Assembly (NCBI GenBank): GCA_038380795.1 | Contig: CM076269.1 | Coordinates: 6,448,001 to 6,512,000 of the forward strand | Source: Pyrocephalus nanus | Lineage: Eukaryota > Chordata > Aves > Passeriformes > Tyrannidae | DNA length: 64,000 nucleotides | Direction of reading: 5' to 3' | Shown here: piece after piece, positions 40,101 through 50,642 of the stretch | Numbering within the stretch: position 1 is the first letter of the stretch | Layout of the letters: every line of letters begins with the position of its first letter | Notes under the pieces: generated by a model | Told to the model about the DNA's origin: nothing | Databases searched by the model: none | The model's input: only the letters and a program-made list of their open reading frames with translations | Translations under genes and position numbers: made by a program

Positions 40101-43100
40101 AATTACACATTTCTCTAAGTTGTCTGTAGTCACTTGCCTTAATTTCCATTTCTTTGCTAATACTCACAGACAGTATTTGCATAGATTGATGCAGTCAGAG
40201 CTATAGGCAACTAGATAAACAAATTACATATAAATATAAACTCTCCCCCACAAACACCCTCTCTTACAGTAAAGAAGTATTTATGTACAACATTGTCCAC
40301 TCTGTTGAATCCTGTGAGGAGGAGAGGTGTGCAGACTGCAACACCATGTTCTGCTTCGTACCTTCTTTCCACTGCACTTCATTAAACAGACTTTCACTGT
40401 TTCTTAATTTTCTTTGAGCAGGTCCCACTGTATATACCCAATATGAACAAACACACAGATTCCTTCTGGGTATGAGCCAACAGCTGCAACCCTGAAAAAT
40501 ATCAGCTTCTTATATCATTAAATGAGTTTCCATGGTGCCCTGGGGCAGAGATATTGATGCTTGACAGCATTATCACTATAAAGTAACTTTACAACTCTAT
40601 AATTTAACTCTATGCTTCCAGTAATATTAAGAGCATTTGAAATTGTGGTTGTAAACCTTGACACTTTCACAGAGACTGGGGAGCTGACAGAGGATTTTGT
40701 TTCCTTTCCTCCGATACAGCCTTAGACATGGAAATAACCAAATAATGGAGAGAAGACATGTAAGGAGGTTGCTGTTAAGAAAATTTGCAGGATTAGGATT
40801 AATACCACTTTTTGCAAGACACAGAAAGGACCCTGTTTCTCGAACCTTAGCAGAAGAAAGATGGAGATGTAGACCTCTGAAAGTCTTTACCTAAGTATGT
40901 GCCTGATATACTTTGAAATCATCTTGGCAACAAGCTCTAGCTCAAGTTCAAACATAAGCTACACTGGATAACCTCTGCAGAGCTCCCTCAGCTTTATCAG
41001 CACAGCCTTTCACACCTCATTGGCTTTTCCTAGTAATTTTGCTTTTGCTGGGTGGGAATGAAGCTGCAAGTGCCATAATCTGGCTCATGAGGATCTTCTC
41101 TTAAGGATATCACTAGCAGAGCTAGGGAGGATCAGGACAGGGAGTTGCCAGAAAAAGAAATTTAAAAAAGCCCAAAATAACCAAGTACATTTGCCCTAGG
41201 GGACTGGCAGGTCCATGAAGCTCTAAAAGTTATAGATGCTTTAACTGGAATTGTAGTTTGCATACAGATTTCTTTTCCCCAGGATAGGCATTTATTGAGA
41301 TCCAAGATTCTCTTTAAAAGGAATCTGGATGTAAGCAAATGACTGTTTCCTCCGGGGAATTTAACTACCCAAGTCCTCAGTCAAGCAGCAGGCAGATATT
41401 CTGCTTGAAGTTAAGAATAAGAATGAACCCAGTGATCCCAGCTGTGTCAAGAGTCCAAGATGAGAGACCCTGTTGGGCATCTGAAGAGACTCCAGTCAAT
41501 CCAAGCTTTCATTCTGTGGCTGCAGCCACATAAATACTTCTTTATGCCCACAATAGGGGAGAGGGTTCAGCAGTGCAATTAACACCCTGTTTCAGGGATG
41601 CAAACTTCCAATTCAATATATTCAGAGAAATAGAAAATGCCAAGTGATATCCTTGCAAGTTGATTCAGCTATACTGTGTTTTAATTATTGACATAATCTC
41701 TCAGCTGTTTGTAATGTGAAAAGATCTACCTTGGGATAATATTAGTGATGTCTCTTCTGTGTTCTCCACCCATGGTTTTGAAAATTGAGTGTTTTTTTTC
41801 TTGTTTGTTCAGGTTTTTTTACAAAAGAAGTTGCACTAAATTCATACTCTATATCGAGGCCATTAAATCAAAGAGGTGATGTGCTTAGAAAAGATGTACA
41901 AAGTAAACTTGTTCCACTAAACCCTTGGTCCAGGGTTCCAGTCTCCTGTTCCACTCAGAAGTGATTTCAATGAGTAAAGCCCTACACATAGGTGACTGAA
42001 GGCTCACCTTTGGATGGGGGCCTTCCTGACCTGAAGGAAGCTTGAAATTAAGATTAAAATACACGAAATGCCACAGACATGCTGACAATACTGGAGCTCA
42101 CCCACCTCGATGATCATTCTCCCCTACAACCATCAGGCTACAAGCTCATCACCAGTTCCTGCCAGGTTTCCATCATTTCCATCTTCCCAGCTCATGGCTA
42201 GACTCGGGAAGAGTAAAACTTTTTATTATCTGTTATGAGCTGCCTGCTTTGCAGCGAGGACCCAGTTCAAACGCTCTAATAAAGGAACCCAATAGAAGAT
42301 TTTAAAGCTGTTGATGTGAGAGCCCTTTACTGGCTGCTCTCAGGTCAGGTTGTGGCGGCTGCTGCTCACAGCTGTAGTGGGAAGCAATTCCGGGTGCACT
42401 GTCAGTGCTCAGTCCTACAGCTGGGGATTCATCCTTCATCTCCCACTTTTATCCTTTGTTCCTTGCCCAGCCATGAGGCTGCTGTGCATGGAGACAGCTC
42501 AGCAGCTGAGCTGCTGGTGGTGAGCGTTACAGAGCAGTTTACAAGCCTTGTGTCATAAGCCCTGTAAATGCCTAGTAAAACATGGAATTTAATGGAAGCA
42601 TATCAGCTCATTTTAAAGCTTCTTCACCTGGTGCTGAGCTAACTGTGGCTGTGCTGCCTTTTTAATCAGTTACCACCAAATGTGTGCATGTGTGAGAAGG
42701 GTTTTAAACATTTCTGTGTCCACTCCCAGGCAAGGAGCCGACAAGCCTACAATCCTCTTATTACTGCTTCGAAACAGAGTCCGTTCACTGTTATCTGCAG
42801 CACACGTTATCGTAGGGTATTCTGCAGAGCCAGGCTTACAGAACACATCCCTAATGTTTCTCATACACCAGGCACATATCAGTTAGACACAGACCCACCA
42901 GGCACACACATACCTCTTAAGGAATGTATAACAGGACATTCAGGAAGCCACACCTGATGCAGTGCTTTGCTTCCTGGATGAAAAAATACAAGAGACACTC
43001 CAGCAGTAACCATTAGAGATTGTGCTAATCAAGGCCTGAGACGTTCATGCAATCATGTTCATTCTCTATGTTGGAAGAGGCCAGAAATTCAACACTTTTA

Positions 43101-44447
43101 TCCCACCATATATGCCCCAGACATACACCCCCTTAAAGAACCTCATAAGACCAGTCAGAACAGGAGGGAAGATCCTTCCCTCCTGGATTTCATTTAAATA
43201 ATGCAACCTCAGTGCCAAATATGTTTTTATAGACCATGCCAGGTGTGATCCTCTAAATTCTGAACAAATTCTTTTAAAATACATTCAGTCATACTAACTG
43301 GAGGAATTTAAAACTGATTTTCACTTTAAATGATGCCTTCCCATCCATTTGAAAATTTTTCTTACTTTTCTTATTAAAAAAAATTACTGTCCACACTAAC
43401 AATGTCAGAAGTCAAACACTTATCAGACTGAAAGTCTGTCTCCCATTTTCATGCATGTAAGGTATCCACCTATCTCAAAAATTACAAATTGTGTTTCTAT
43501 CACCCAAGTCTGAACAAAATGCATAATCATAACCAGTGTAGAAATATATCTATTACATTCTCATACAGAAGTTTTTATGGATTATAGAGTTAGCATGTAA
43601 AACCTGGAAAACACGAAGAGATGTATAAAACCCACCAACAAACCTAATCCTTTTATATAATGACAAGAAAGGGAGTAGTGATCTTATTTGCTGCAAATGC
43701 TGTAAAGAAAAGAAGCCAACAGGTATAATTACATGCCACCAGTGCAAATACAAGGCTATTCAGAGTTTATTCAGTTTTCTCACCTATCAGCAGGAATAAC
43801 ATTAGGCTAAATTAATATTCCTATAGAACCTGAAGATCCTGATTTGCTTTGTCCCCTTAAAGGAGCCAGTACGGCTAGTTCTGAATGGGGAGTGTCATCT
43901 GCTTTGTAGTCTCTTTTCAAGACCAGGGATCCCCTGAATTTGAGGCTGAATCTCAGTCTCCGCTTCCTAATCCAACATTAGAAGCTTTGAACAATCCTAG
44001 CCTCCCTGATCCTGTTTCTGTACTAAAGAAAACAAACAAACAAACACACCAACCCACAGAACCCAATAGCATCACAGTGGGATGAAAAAAGTCCTAAGAA
44101 ATATATATTTGAAGGTAGATTTCCACAATATTTGCCCTATCAGTTCACAGTTCTTGGGCTCATTGTATTTTCTTCATTTATTTGCTTGACTTGCTGCCTG
44201 CATGTAGCTGGATAGTTAATAGAAGCAGCCTTGTCCTTGGAGGCCAATATGCACTGACTGCCTGTGTCTTTGGTTCAGGTCCATTAAAAAATTTGAGCAT
44301 TAATTAATCACTGACTTGCAAATAGCTTGGAAGGGCTGTTCAGACTAAATTGGAATGCTCTGCAATTGTTTTACTTTTGGTCATAGGCACTTCAGTGATG
44401 TGAAACTTCCTCCCCTGCCAGGATAGGATGTACATAAATCCAGTGGC

Positions 44448-44510
44448 TACTCCTGTGTTGGATCAGACCAGTCTAGAGACTATTTCAAGCATCTCCATTT
44501 CTTTCTCTAA
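44448..44510 (+). repeat. Possible sauropsid repeat fragment
   Basis: TGTTGGATCAGACCAGTCTA resembles the TACTGGGTCAGACCAATGGT stretch common in reptile and bird interspersed repeats. Short and unconfirmed. Confidence 0.2.
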
Positions 44511-46298
44511 CTAGGAAACTGCACACGTGAGGAAGAGCTGTCATAGGCAGCACTCTGATAGAATTCCTCCCTTGAAAAGGAAATATTAAAACCTACCAGG
44601 GCAGAATACCAGTGGAGCATAATCCATGGGCAAAGAGCTTCCCCTGCCTGCTGTCTTCCAGGCCCGTCCAAAACAACTACTCCCGTTCCAGCCAGCCAGG
44701 TGAAACCATAAGTGCAGAAATCAAGCTGCTGCTTGAGCTTTCCATACATCACCTCCAAAAGGGATCTCTGATATGGGGCCTGTTTTCTGTGCTCCAGCTG
44801 CTGATGGGCACAACGACTGAGCTGAGAATGGAGCAGCTCTGCCTGCAGAAGGCAAGGCAAGGCAAGCAAATAGAGATGTTAGACCCTACAGGTGAAACTT
44901 CTGTCATGTGAAGCACAAACCAAGAGTCTTCATGGAAGAGGAAACCAAGCCAGCACTATCTACAAATCATGGAGAAAAACATACACAAGGGAATCATAAT
45001 CTCATTTGTATAGGAGCTCTTTCCTCACTCTAAAAATTATTCTTGATGAATAAGGACGATAAATAAGCAGCTGTCAGTACAATGAGCACTAAGTGGGAAA
45101 AAAATTAAAGGTGAAACTAAGGCATGGGTTCTTGAAACACCAAAATACCAACTTAAGAAAATAAATAGCTAAACCTTACAGCAATGAAAATGTTTTCCTC
45201 AGTGGCAAGATATATACTACATGTGTGTTTATGGCACAAAGCTGTTCCTTGGAAACAGTTAACCTTACAGGGCAAAAAAGAGCTTGTATTCTAAATGCTC
45301 AAGCCTGATAAGTCACTTTAATATATTTATCACCCTCCTTCACCCAAATTTCTCTTTCAGTGGAGAAGTCAAACTAGAAACCCCTAATAAATAACAATTA
45401 CTTTTCCTGCTCCCTGCTTCTCACTCTTATTGCCTCACAGTGTCCCCATATACATGGATAGTGAAGAATTATGCCTCCTATGAAAATTTCCCTCTTGCTA
45501 CCCTAAAGCTTCCCCAACTTCCAAAATGCAGTGGAGAGGTAAATAGGTAATCACAACTAATCTTTCTCCCTCTGCAGTGTTTCTAATCCTGTGGAAATTT
45601 CAAAAGCTGCCAAGATAGAATGACAAAATGAAATAAAACACCCAGGCTTGAAGTGTGGGCACTGGCTATTTGATTGAGCATGGTGACAAAAAGAAAAAGG
45701 AAAACATAAAAGCAGATCATAAGACCAGTCAGAACAATTCTACAAATAGCTGATACATTGAGATAGCCAGATGGATATGCGTTTTTTGAGGAATGAGACA
45801 GTGCTTCTATCTGAGCACTCAAAAATGCCAACAACTTTATCGGTTTTGTTTTCAGAATTTGCTTTCCACTTCTTTGTCAACTGGCATTAAAGATCAGTCC
45901 CCCAGACAGCTGCAGAACCTAATGGATCCTTTAGAGCCTTTTGGCTGCAGTTCAAAGGCAGAGAAGATGTTTTAACTCAGTACCGAGGATGCACTTTCAA
46001 CTTGCTATTAAAACAATAACACAAACACAGGGATAATGAGAGAATAAGGAGTGAAATGAAGAAAGAAATGGAAGACTGTGGAAGGGAATGGATCACAGGC
46101 TCTCCAGGACTAGTTCCTATAATAAGTGTGTGAGACAATCTCCTACAAGAGGGAAATGGCTTATTTGATCTAATGTCTTTCTCTTCTTGAATTTCCACAG
46201 TATGGAGAATCAATATGAGGGAAATTAAAGCATCAGGAGCAGACTCACATTTCCACTTGTGTGTTCCCATCTCAGCAAACTCTTAGTGAGATAGAAGT

Positions 46299-46305
46299 AT
46301 TTACC
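46299..46305 (-). other. AGBL4: Candidate alternative 5' splice site (strong donor)
   Basis: On the minus strand the sequence reads CTTAAG followed by GTAAATAC, a near-consensus donor 55 nt beyond the homology-defined exon end at 46360, whose own donor is GTATCC. Use of this site would extend the exon to 46305 and place an in-frame TGA at 46319-46321, 14 nt before the junction. Whether it is ever used is unknown. Confidence 0.4.
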
Positions 46306-46359
46306 TTAAGTGCCCAGTTCAAATGTGCTGCGAGGGGAGGATGGATTTCAAAAGGATAC

Positions 46360-46522
46360 AGGCTTCTTCTGTGTAGGGGACAGCAGAAGCAGGTCCACCC
46401 AAGATGTAGCTGTAGAATGAGACTTCCAGAGTGTAGCAGTAGGATGTGTCGTTTAACAGCCCGCCAAGGAAACGCCGGCCTGTCCCTGCTTTCACAGCAT
46501 CTCTGTTGAACGAGGTACTGGA
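46360..46522 (-). CDS. AGBL4: AGBL4 (CCP6) internal coding exon, catalytic-glutamate exon
   Basis: This is the next AGBL4 exon in transcript order and encodes 54 residues plus one base of a split codon. It begins S-S-T-S-F-N-R-D-A-V and includes K-A-G-T-G-R-R-F-L-G-G-L-L. Residue 33, in Y-T-L-E-V-S-F-Y, is the Glu (codon 46424-46426) equivalent to the general-base glutamate of M14 carboxypeptidases. The exon ends P-Y-T-E-E-A plus T. The acceptor is CATCCTGCAG before TCC, in phase 0 with the exon at 61872-62024. The donor that keeps homology is T followed by GTATCC, a poor match to GTRAGT, and leaves phase 1. A much better donor lies 55 nt downstream (AAG then GTAAAT) but lies past an in-frame TGA. 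The segment L-G-G-P-A-S-A between the catalytic Glu and P-Y-T-E-E differs most from the mammalian sequence as I remember it. The exon call is firm; the exact low-coordinate end is somewhat less certain. Confidence 0.93.
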
Positions 46523-48837
46523 CTGCAGGATGAAGAACACAGGGAGAACATGAGAGTTCAGGAGTGGAACAACAGAAGGGTTGGGAAGGAGCCTGTTAAA
46601 AGAGAAAGCAGCTTCATTCACATTGCCCAATCTCATTTACACTACAGGAGACTGAACTGTTTTCTGATTATGGCCTGTAGAGGAAGCACAGTTCTGGCCC
46701 ACAGGCTGTAAATAATACCTCACAGACTTTCACAAAATTAATCTCAGTTCCTGAGTTATATCAGGTTTTCTCCTCCTGTTTTTGGATAACATAAAGCAAG
46801 CCTGTCATATGCATGAGTTGAAAGTGAGCCTTCCAGATCCCCCATGCTCAGAAGTTAAGCAGTACTCTTACTTGGATATTGGATTCCTTCTTCTCTACTG
46901 CATTCCCCTGTATCATAACCATTTCCCCCCACCCCTTAACCTGGACTCTCTTAATCAAAGCAGAAATACAGTAGCATTTACGTTTTGGTGAAACTTTCTC
47001 ACCTAAGACATTTGACTGGTTCTTAAATTAGGTCACAGAAATTTCCACTTCACTAACTTAAATGTTAACTGGGTGTTGCTCTCTGGGTGGAAAAATATAC
47101 TGCACTATTCTACAGCATTAGCAGCACAGTATAAAAAGCAGTATTTTGTGCTATTACTGAAGATCTGGCTTTAAGAACCCTACAGCTTTATGACTATTCA
47201 TTTGAGGGGTGGAGGGGAGGACTCGAAGTATTTCCATAAATGAGTTTTAGCTCTCCTTTGAAAGCATGACATCTGGAGACTAAAGGGCAGCTCATCTTCA
47301 GGTTGATTGAAGTCTCAGGGCTTGTTCCTACCAGCTAGACAGAAAAATGGATTCTGATTTCATTTTGATTTTCAGACTCTATTCACAAACCTCAGAACCA
47401 TTAGACTGAGCCAATCTGGGCTCAGCACAAACTAGTGACAACCACAAAAAAAATGATCCAACTTGGATCTGTTGTATAAAAGGTCATAATATCTCCAGCT
47501 GTAAGAGTTTTATGTTGCCAGTGAACATAAAGAACCCTTAACATAGCTTACTGCTCAGTCATTGTGCCCATGATGAATTCTTTGAGCTATGCCGTTGTCC
47601 TCCTGTGGAGCCTTAAGGCTGGTATCTTTTCTTGCTAACACATTGCCAATATTTAGGAGTTCCGCCTCTTACCAAAACCAGGGAAAATAAGATTTCCTTT
47701 TCATTTAAAAAATTAGATGCCATGGTTCAAAATGTTACATTTCTCTAGACTGAGAAAAATCAGACTCAGACTGAAATGAGCAATAATTCTTGATGAATAG
47801 TGTATGCCAGGAGATATAAAGAGCAGAAATACCTGCGGGTTTATTAACATTCTGAATGTCTTGAAGTCTCTCTCATTTGGAAAAAGGAAGGTTTTCCAGG
47901 TTAATTAGAATAGGATGGAATTGGGTTTCTTATTAGCATTATATATAGTTGTTTCCAAATGCAACTTGTCTTTGTGGTAGCATAATATTTAGCTTTTTGG
48001 TAATTGGTACACAGAATGCATTCTGCTGTGTACATACAATACAATTTCCACCAAATTACATGACAGAAGCCTTCAGGATATTCCGGATACCTATGGGACA
48101 GGGAGGTAAAGCACTCATAAGGAATGTTGGGGAACTTAACTGTTAATCTGATATATGGAATAAAATACTTGAAGAGGTCTACAAGAGGGAATGTTCTCTG
48201 GCTTCCTGCAAAAGAAGCCTTCAAAAGTCTGCTTAGACCCTGAAACTGAGGGAAGCTTTGACTCCAGTTAAATTTCAGAAACATAAAGGAAGATGATCGT
48301 GCTCTGGGGGTTGCTTTCTAAGTCAAGTGAACATTGCCTTCAGAGGATAGTGCTTTGTGTTCAAAGAAATGCCTGTGGTGGAACTTTTAATGCATGACAG
48401 CATCAGCTGGACAGAGTCAGCTCAAAGTAAAGAGACAACTGATGTGTCAGGACAGGATATTGGGGTGTGTGTGCAGAAGCATCACTCACAAAGGGAACGA
48501 GCTAATTGTCTGTCTGTGTCTGGCACAGGGAAAACAAAGAAAATGTGGGAGAAGTGACTCAGTGAAGACATTAGAGATAGAAGTACTTCAGTGAGTAGGA
48601 GACTCAGTTACTAATACGGACTATCTGTGAAAAGGATTATGGAATCTCATCAACTGTGTTTAAAAAAAAATTGTAGAAGTATCTGCTGAGTCCAGTTCAT
48701 GTCTTTGGCATACAGTTTCCACTTAAACTCCTTTTCCTATTTTCTATAATTTTAATCAGGCTAGAAGGTTATGAGTAGAATTCCTCATAGATGATTCTTG
48801 GGATAAATCTTACATAATATTTTCATCACAGTTCTTG

Positions 48838-49110
48838 GCACGGTTAAGGACAACCATGCCAACAAAATTTGCTGATGACACACTGTGGAATGAATCATCA
48901 TTATGGAGGAGGTTCTGAATATCATACAAATAAAAAAGCAGTGGGATGACTTGGAGGGTCAGAGTGATTGTAGTCAGATGAAACTCCACCACACAAGTGC
49001 CAGGTCATGCACTGCAACATAATAAAAAACAATCTCTGCTATAGGCTGAAACCTCATCAGCTGGAAACAGATGAAGAGAGAGTCTGATGTGTTACTTCAC
49101 TGAAGTGATT
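48838..49110 (+). mobile_element. Old degenerate CR1-like LINE, reverse-transcriptase region
   Basis: Bases 48865-48882 read K-F-A-D-D-T, the RT catalytic box of CR1-type LINEs. Downstream, ATGAAACTCCACCACACAAG then TGCCAGGTCATGCACTGCAA resembles the CR1 segment M-K-F-N-x-x-K-C-x-V-L-H. Later bases (CTATAGGCTGAAACCTCATC) resemble the following CR1 stretch. Frame is broken by indels. Assignment is from remembered consensus. Confidence 0.7.
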
Positions 49111-49281
49111 TTTGCTTTCTGGCAGAAGTTGAATGTAGTTATTGGCAAAATTATACTTGCTGTATACCAAAAGTGAGGCATAAGTAGCTTAAATAATTTG
49201 AAGAAGGTTTTGTAAATGGCCAGAAAAAAAGAAAATTTGGATCTTTCCAGAGTTTGAATTGAATTTTTATAATTCCCTTCC

Positions 49282-49324
49282 TTTTCTTTTTTTTTTTTGG
49301 GGGGGAGGGGGTGTTTTTTTTTTT
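49282..49324 (+). repeat. T12-G7-A-G5-TG-T11 homopolymer cluster
   Basis: T12 (49287-49298), G7 (49299-49305), A, G5 (49307-49311), TG, T11 (49314-49324). A G-rich core is flanked by long T runs. Confidence 0.9.
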
Positions 49325-50618
49325 GTTCAGCTGTGCAAAATTACTTGAAATGGCAATGGCATTAATAAAATCCCATGTTCATTTTTTTGCCAAGTAGTGC
49401 TGCATTTCCAGGAATAAAAGGAAGCTGAACCTTCATTTAGGTGCACAAATGTAGATTTTTGGAGGTTAACATTGTTGTCATTTAAAAAAAAAGTCTGATG
49501 GCATAAACCACTTTGATGTCTTGAGTGAAAAGTATAATCTCTCATTTGACTCAAGAGGTTGGGTTGGGATAGAGAAAACATAACACATACATGTTTTGAA
49601 ACAGAGGCTTGGCTCTAAAACAAATATTGTAAGCCAAAAGGTGATTTGATATTTTAGACGATAAGAAGAAAATTACAGATTAAAGAAAATTTAGGTAACA
49701 ACAAGAAAGGGCAGCAGGTACTTATTGCTAGAGTCCAACCTTCTACTCACTATTTTAGGGCAGGATAAATGGAGTGGAGAAATAAAGAGGCAAAACTTTG
49801 ACTCCTCACCACAACTGACTTGGGGTTTTGCAAGCATGTTTATTTAATCAGACTCAAATCTGGGGAAAAGAGGGACGGCGTGGCAAGAGAAGGGCAAGAA
49901 CATGGGTAAACTTGTCTGCAAATAAACCTCTTGCTTTTCTGGGATGATCTATTTCCATAAACCCCTTGCAAAGCTGAACTGAACTCATCATTAAACAAAT
50001 GCACTGAGCAGGCACAGCAGGAGAACAGCTAAACAAATATTTATTTCTCCAAGGCTGAAACACATGGAAGTGTCAACAACAGCAGCAGCAAGAAGTAAAG
50101 TCTGGAGGGTGGGGGAAAACCAAAGACTTTGAAGTTCTTAAATAGTGATATTTGTACAAAATCAACAATAATGCATTATTAAAACACACAGATACATTAA
50201 AGCTCACAGAAGGACTTTGCTTCCCGGCTGGTGTGAGAAAATTCAGTGAACAAATAGCTATCTACAGGATTAAGAGCTGCCAAGAAATCTAGTTTTAAAG
50301 GAGCAGAGCAGAAAGGGTAAAGGATTCCCTTACTATCTGGTGGCAAGAAACCTACAAGAAAACCACCCTTGGATTTCAAACACCCTTGGGAGCCAGAAGG
50401 TGTGCTGACCCTGTCTCTACATCTCAGGCATTAGTGGCAGCTTCCCCAGGCCTTCCAACCAGATTTCATTCCTACTCCCCATTCTGAGCTGAATACCTTC
50501 GGAGTGGCCAGTTTCCCCACTGGGAATGACAGGGAATGAGCAGCCAGGCAGTACAAAGACATTTGTGAACCAACTGGACCGTATTCAGACATTGCAGCAG
50601 ACTAAGATGCTTGAAGGG

Positions 50619-50642
50619 AAAAAAAAAAAAAAAAAAAAAAAA
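50619..50642 (+). repeat. A24 homopolymer
   Basis: Uninterrupted A run after TTGAAGGG; no polyadenylation signal precedes it. Confidence 0.95.

Larger units (their letters stand above)
1..46359 (-). other. AGBL4: AGBL4 intron downstream of the catalytic-Glu exon (window edge to exon)
   Basis: No coding exon was recognised here, so the stretch is read as intron. Contents by block: 1-10 kb, ordinary intronic sequence with SINE-like pieces near 4.0 and 5.7 kb and a short ATT repeat at 6.34 kb. 10-20 kb, homeodomain-type AT motifs near 10.9 and 14.6 kb, and SINE-like pieces at 12.0 and 17.4 kb. 20-30 kb, a palindrome cluster at 20.07 kb, a TA repeat, degenerate CR1 at 22.7 kb, a TC repeat at 27.5 kb and a CRE-like site at 27.74 kb; 28.4-29.6 kb is somewhat C-rich. 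30-40 kb, a T/G-rich tract, a CpG island at 33.74 kb, A26 at 34.28 kb and a CR1 3' end at 36.7 kb. 40-46.3 kb, little beyond two weak repeat resemblances. Intron status is inferred from the gene; an unrecognised short exon could be hidden. Confidence 0.8.

Noticed and set aside
44507..44869. 120-codon minus-strand open frame on the AGBL4 strand
   Set aside because: Does not resemble any AGBL4 or BEND5 segment I know and lacks convincing flanking splice signals.
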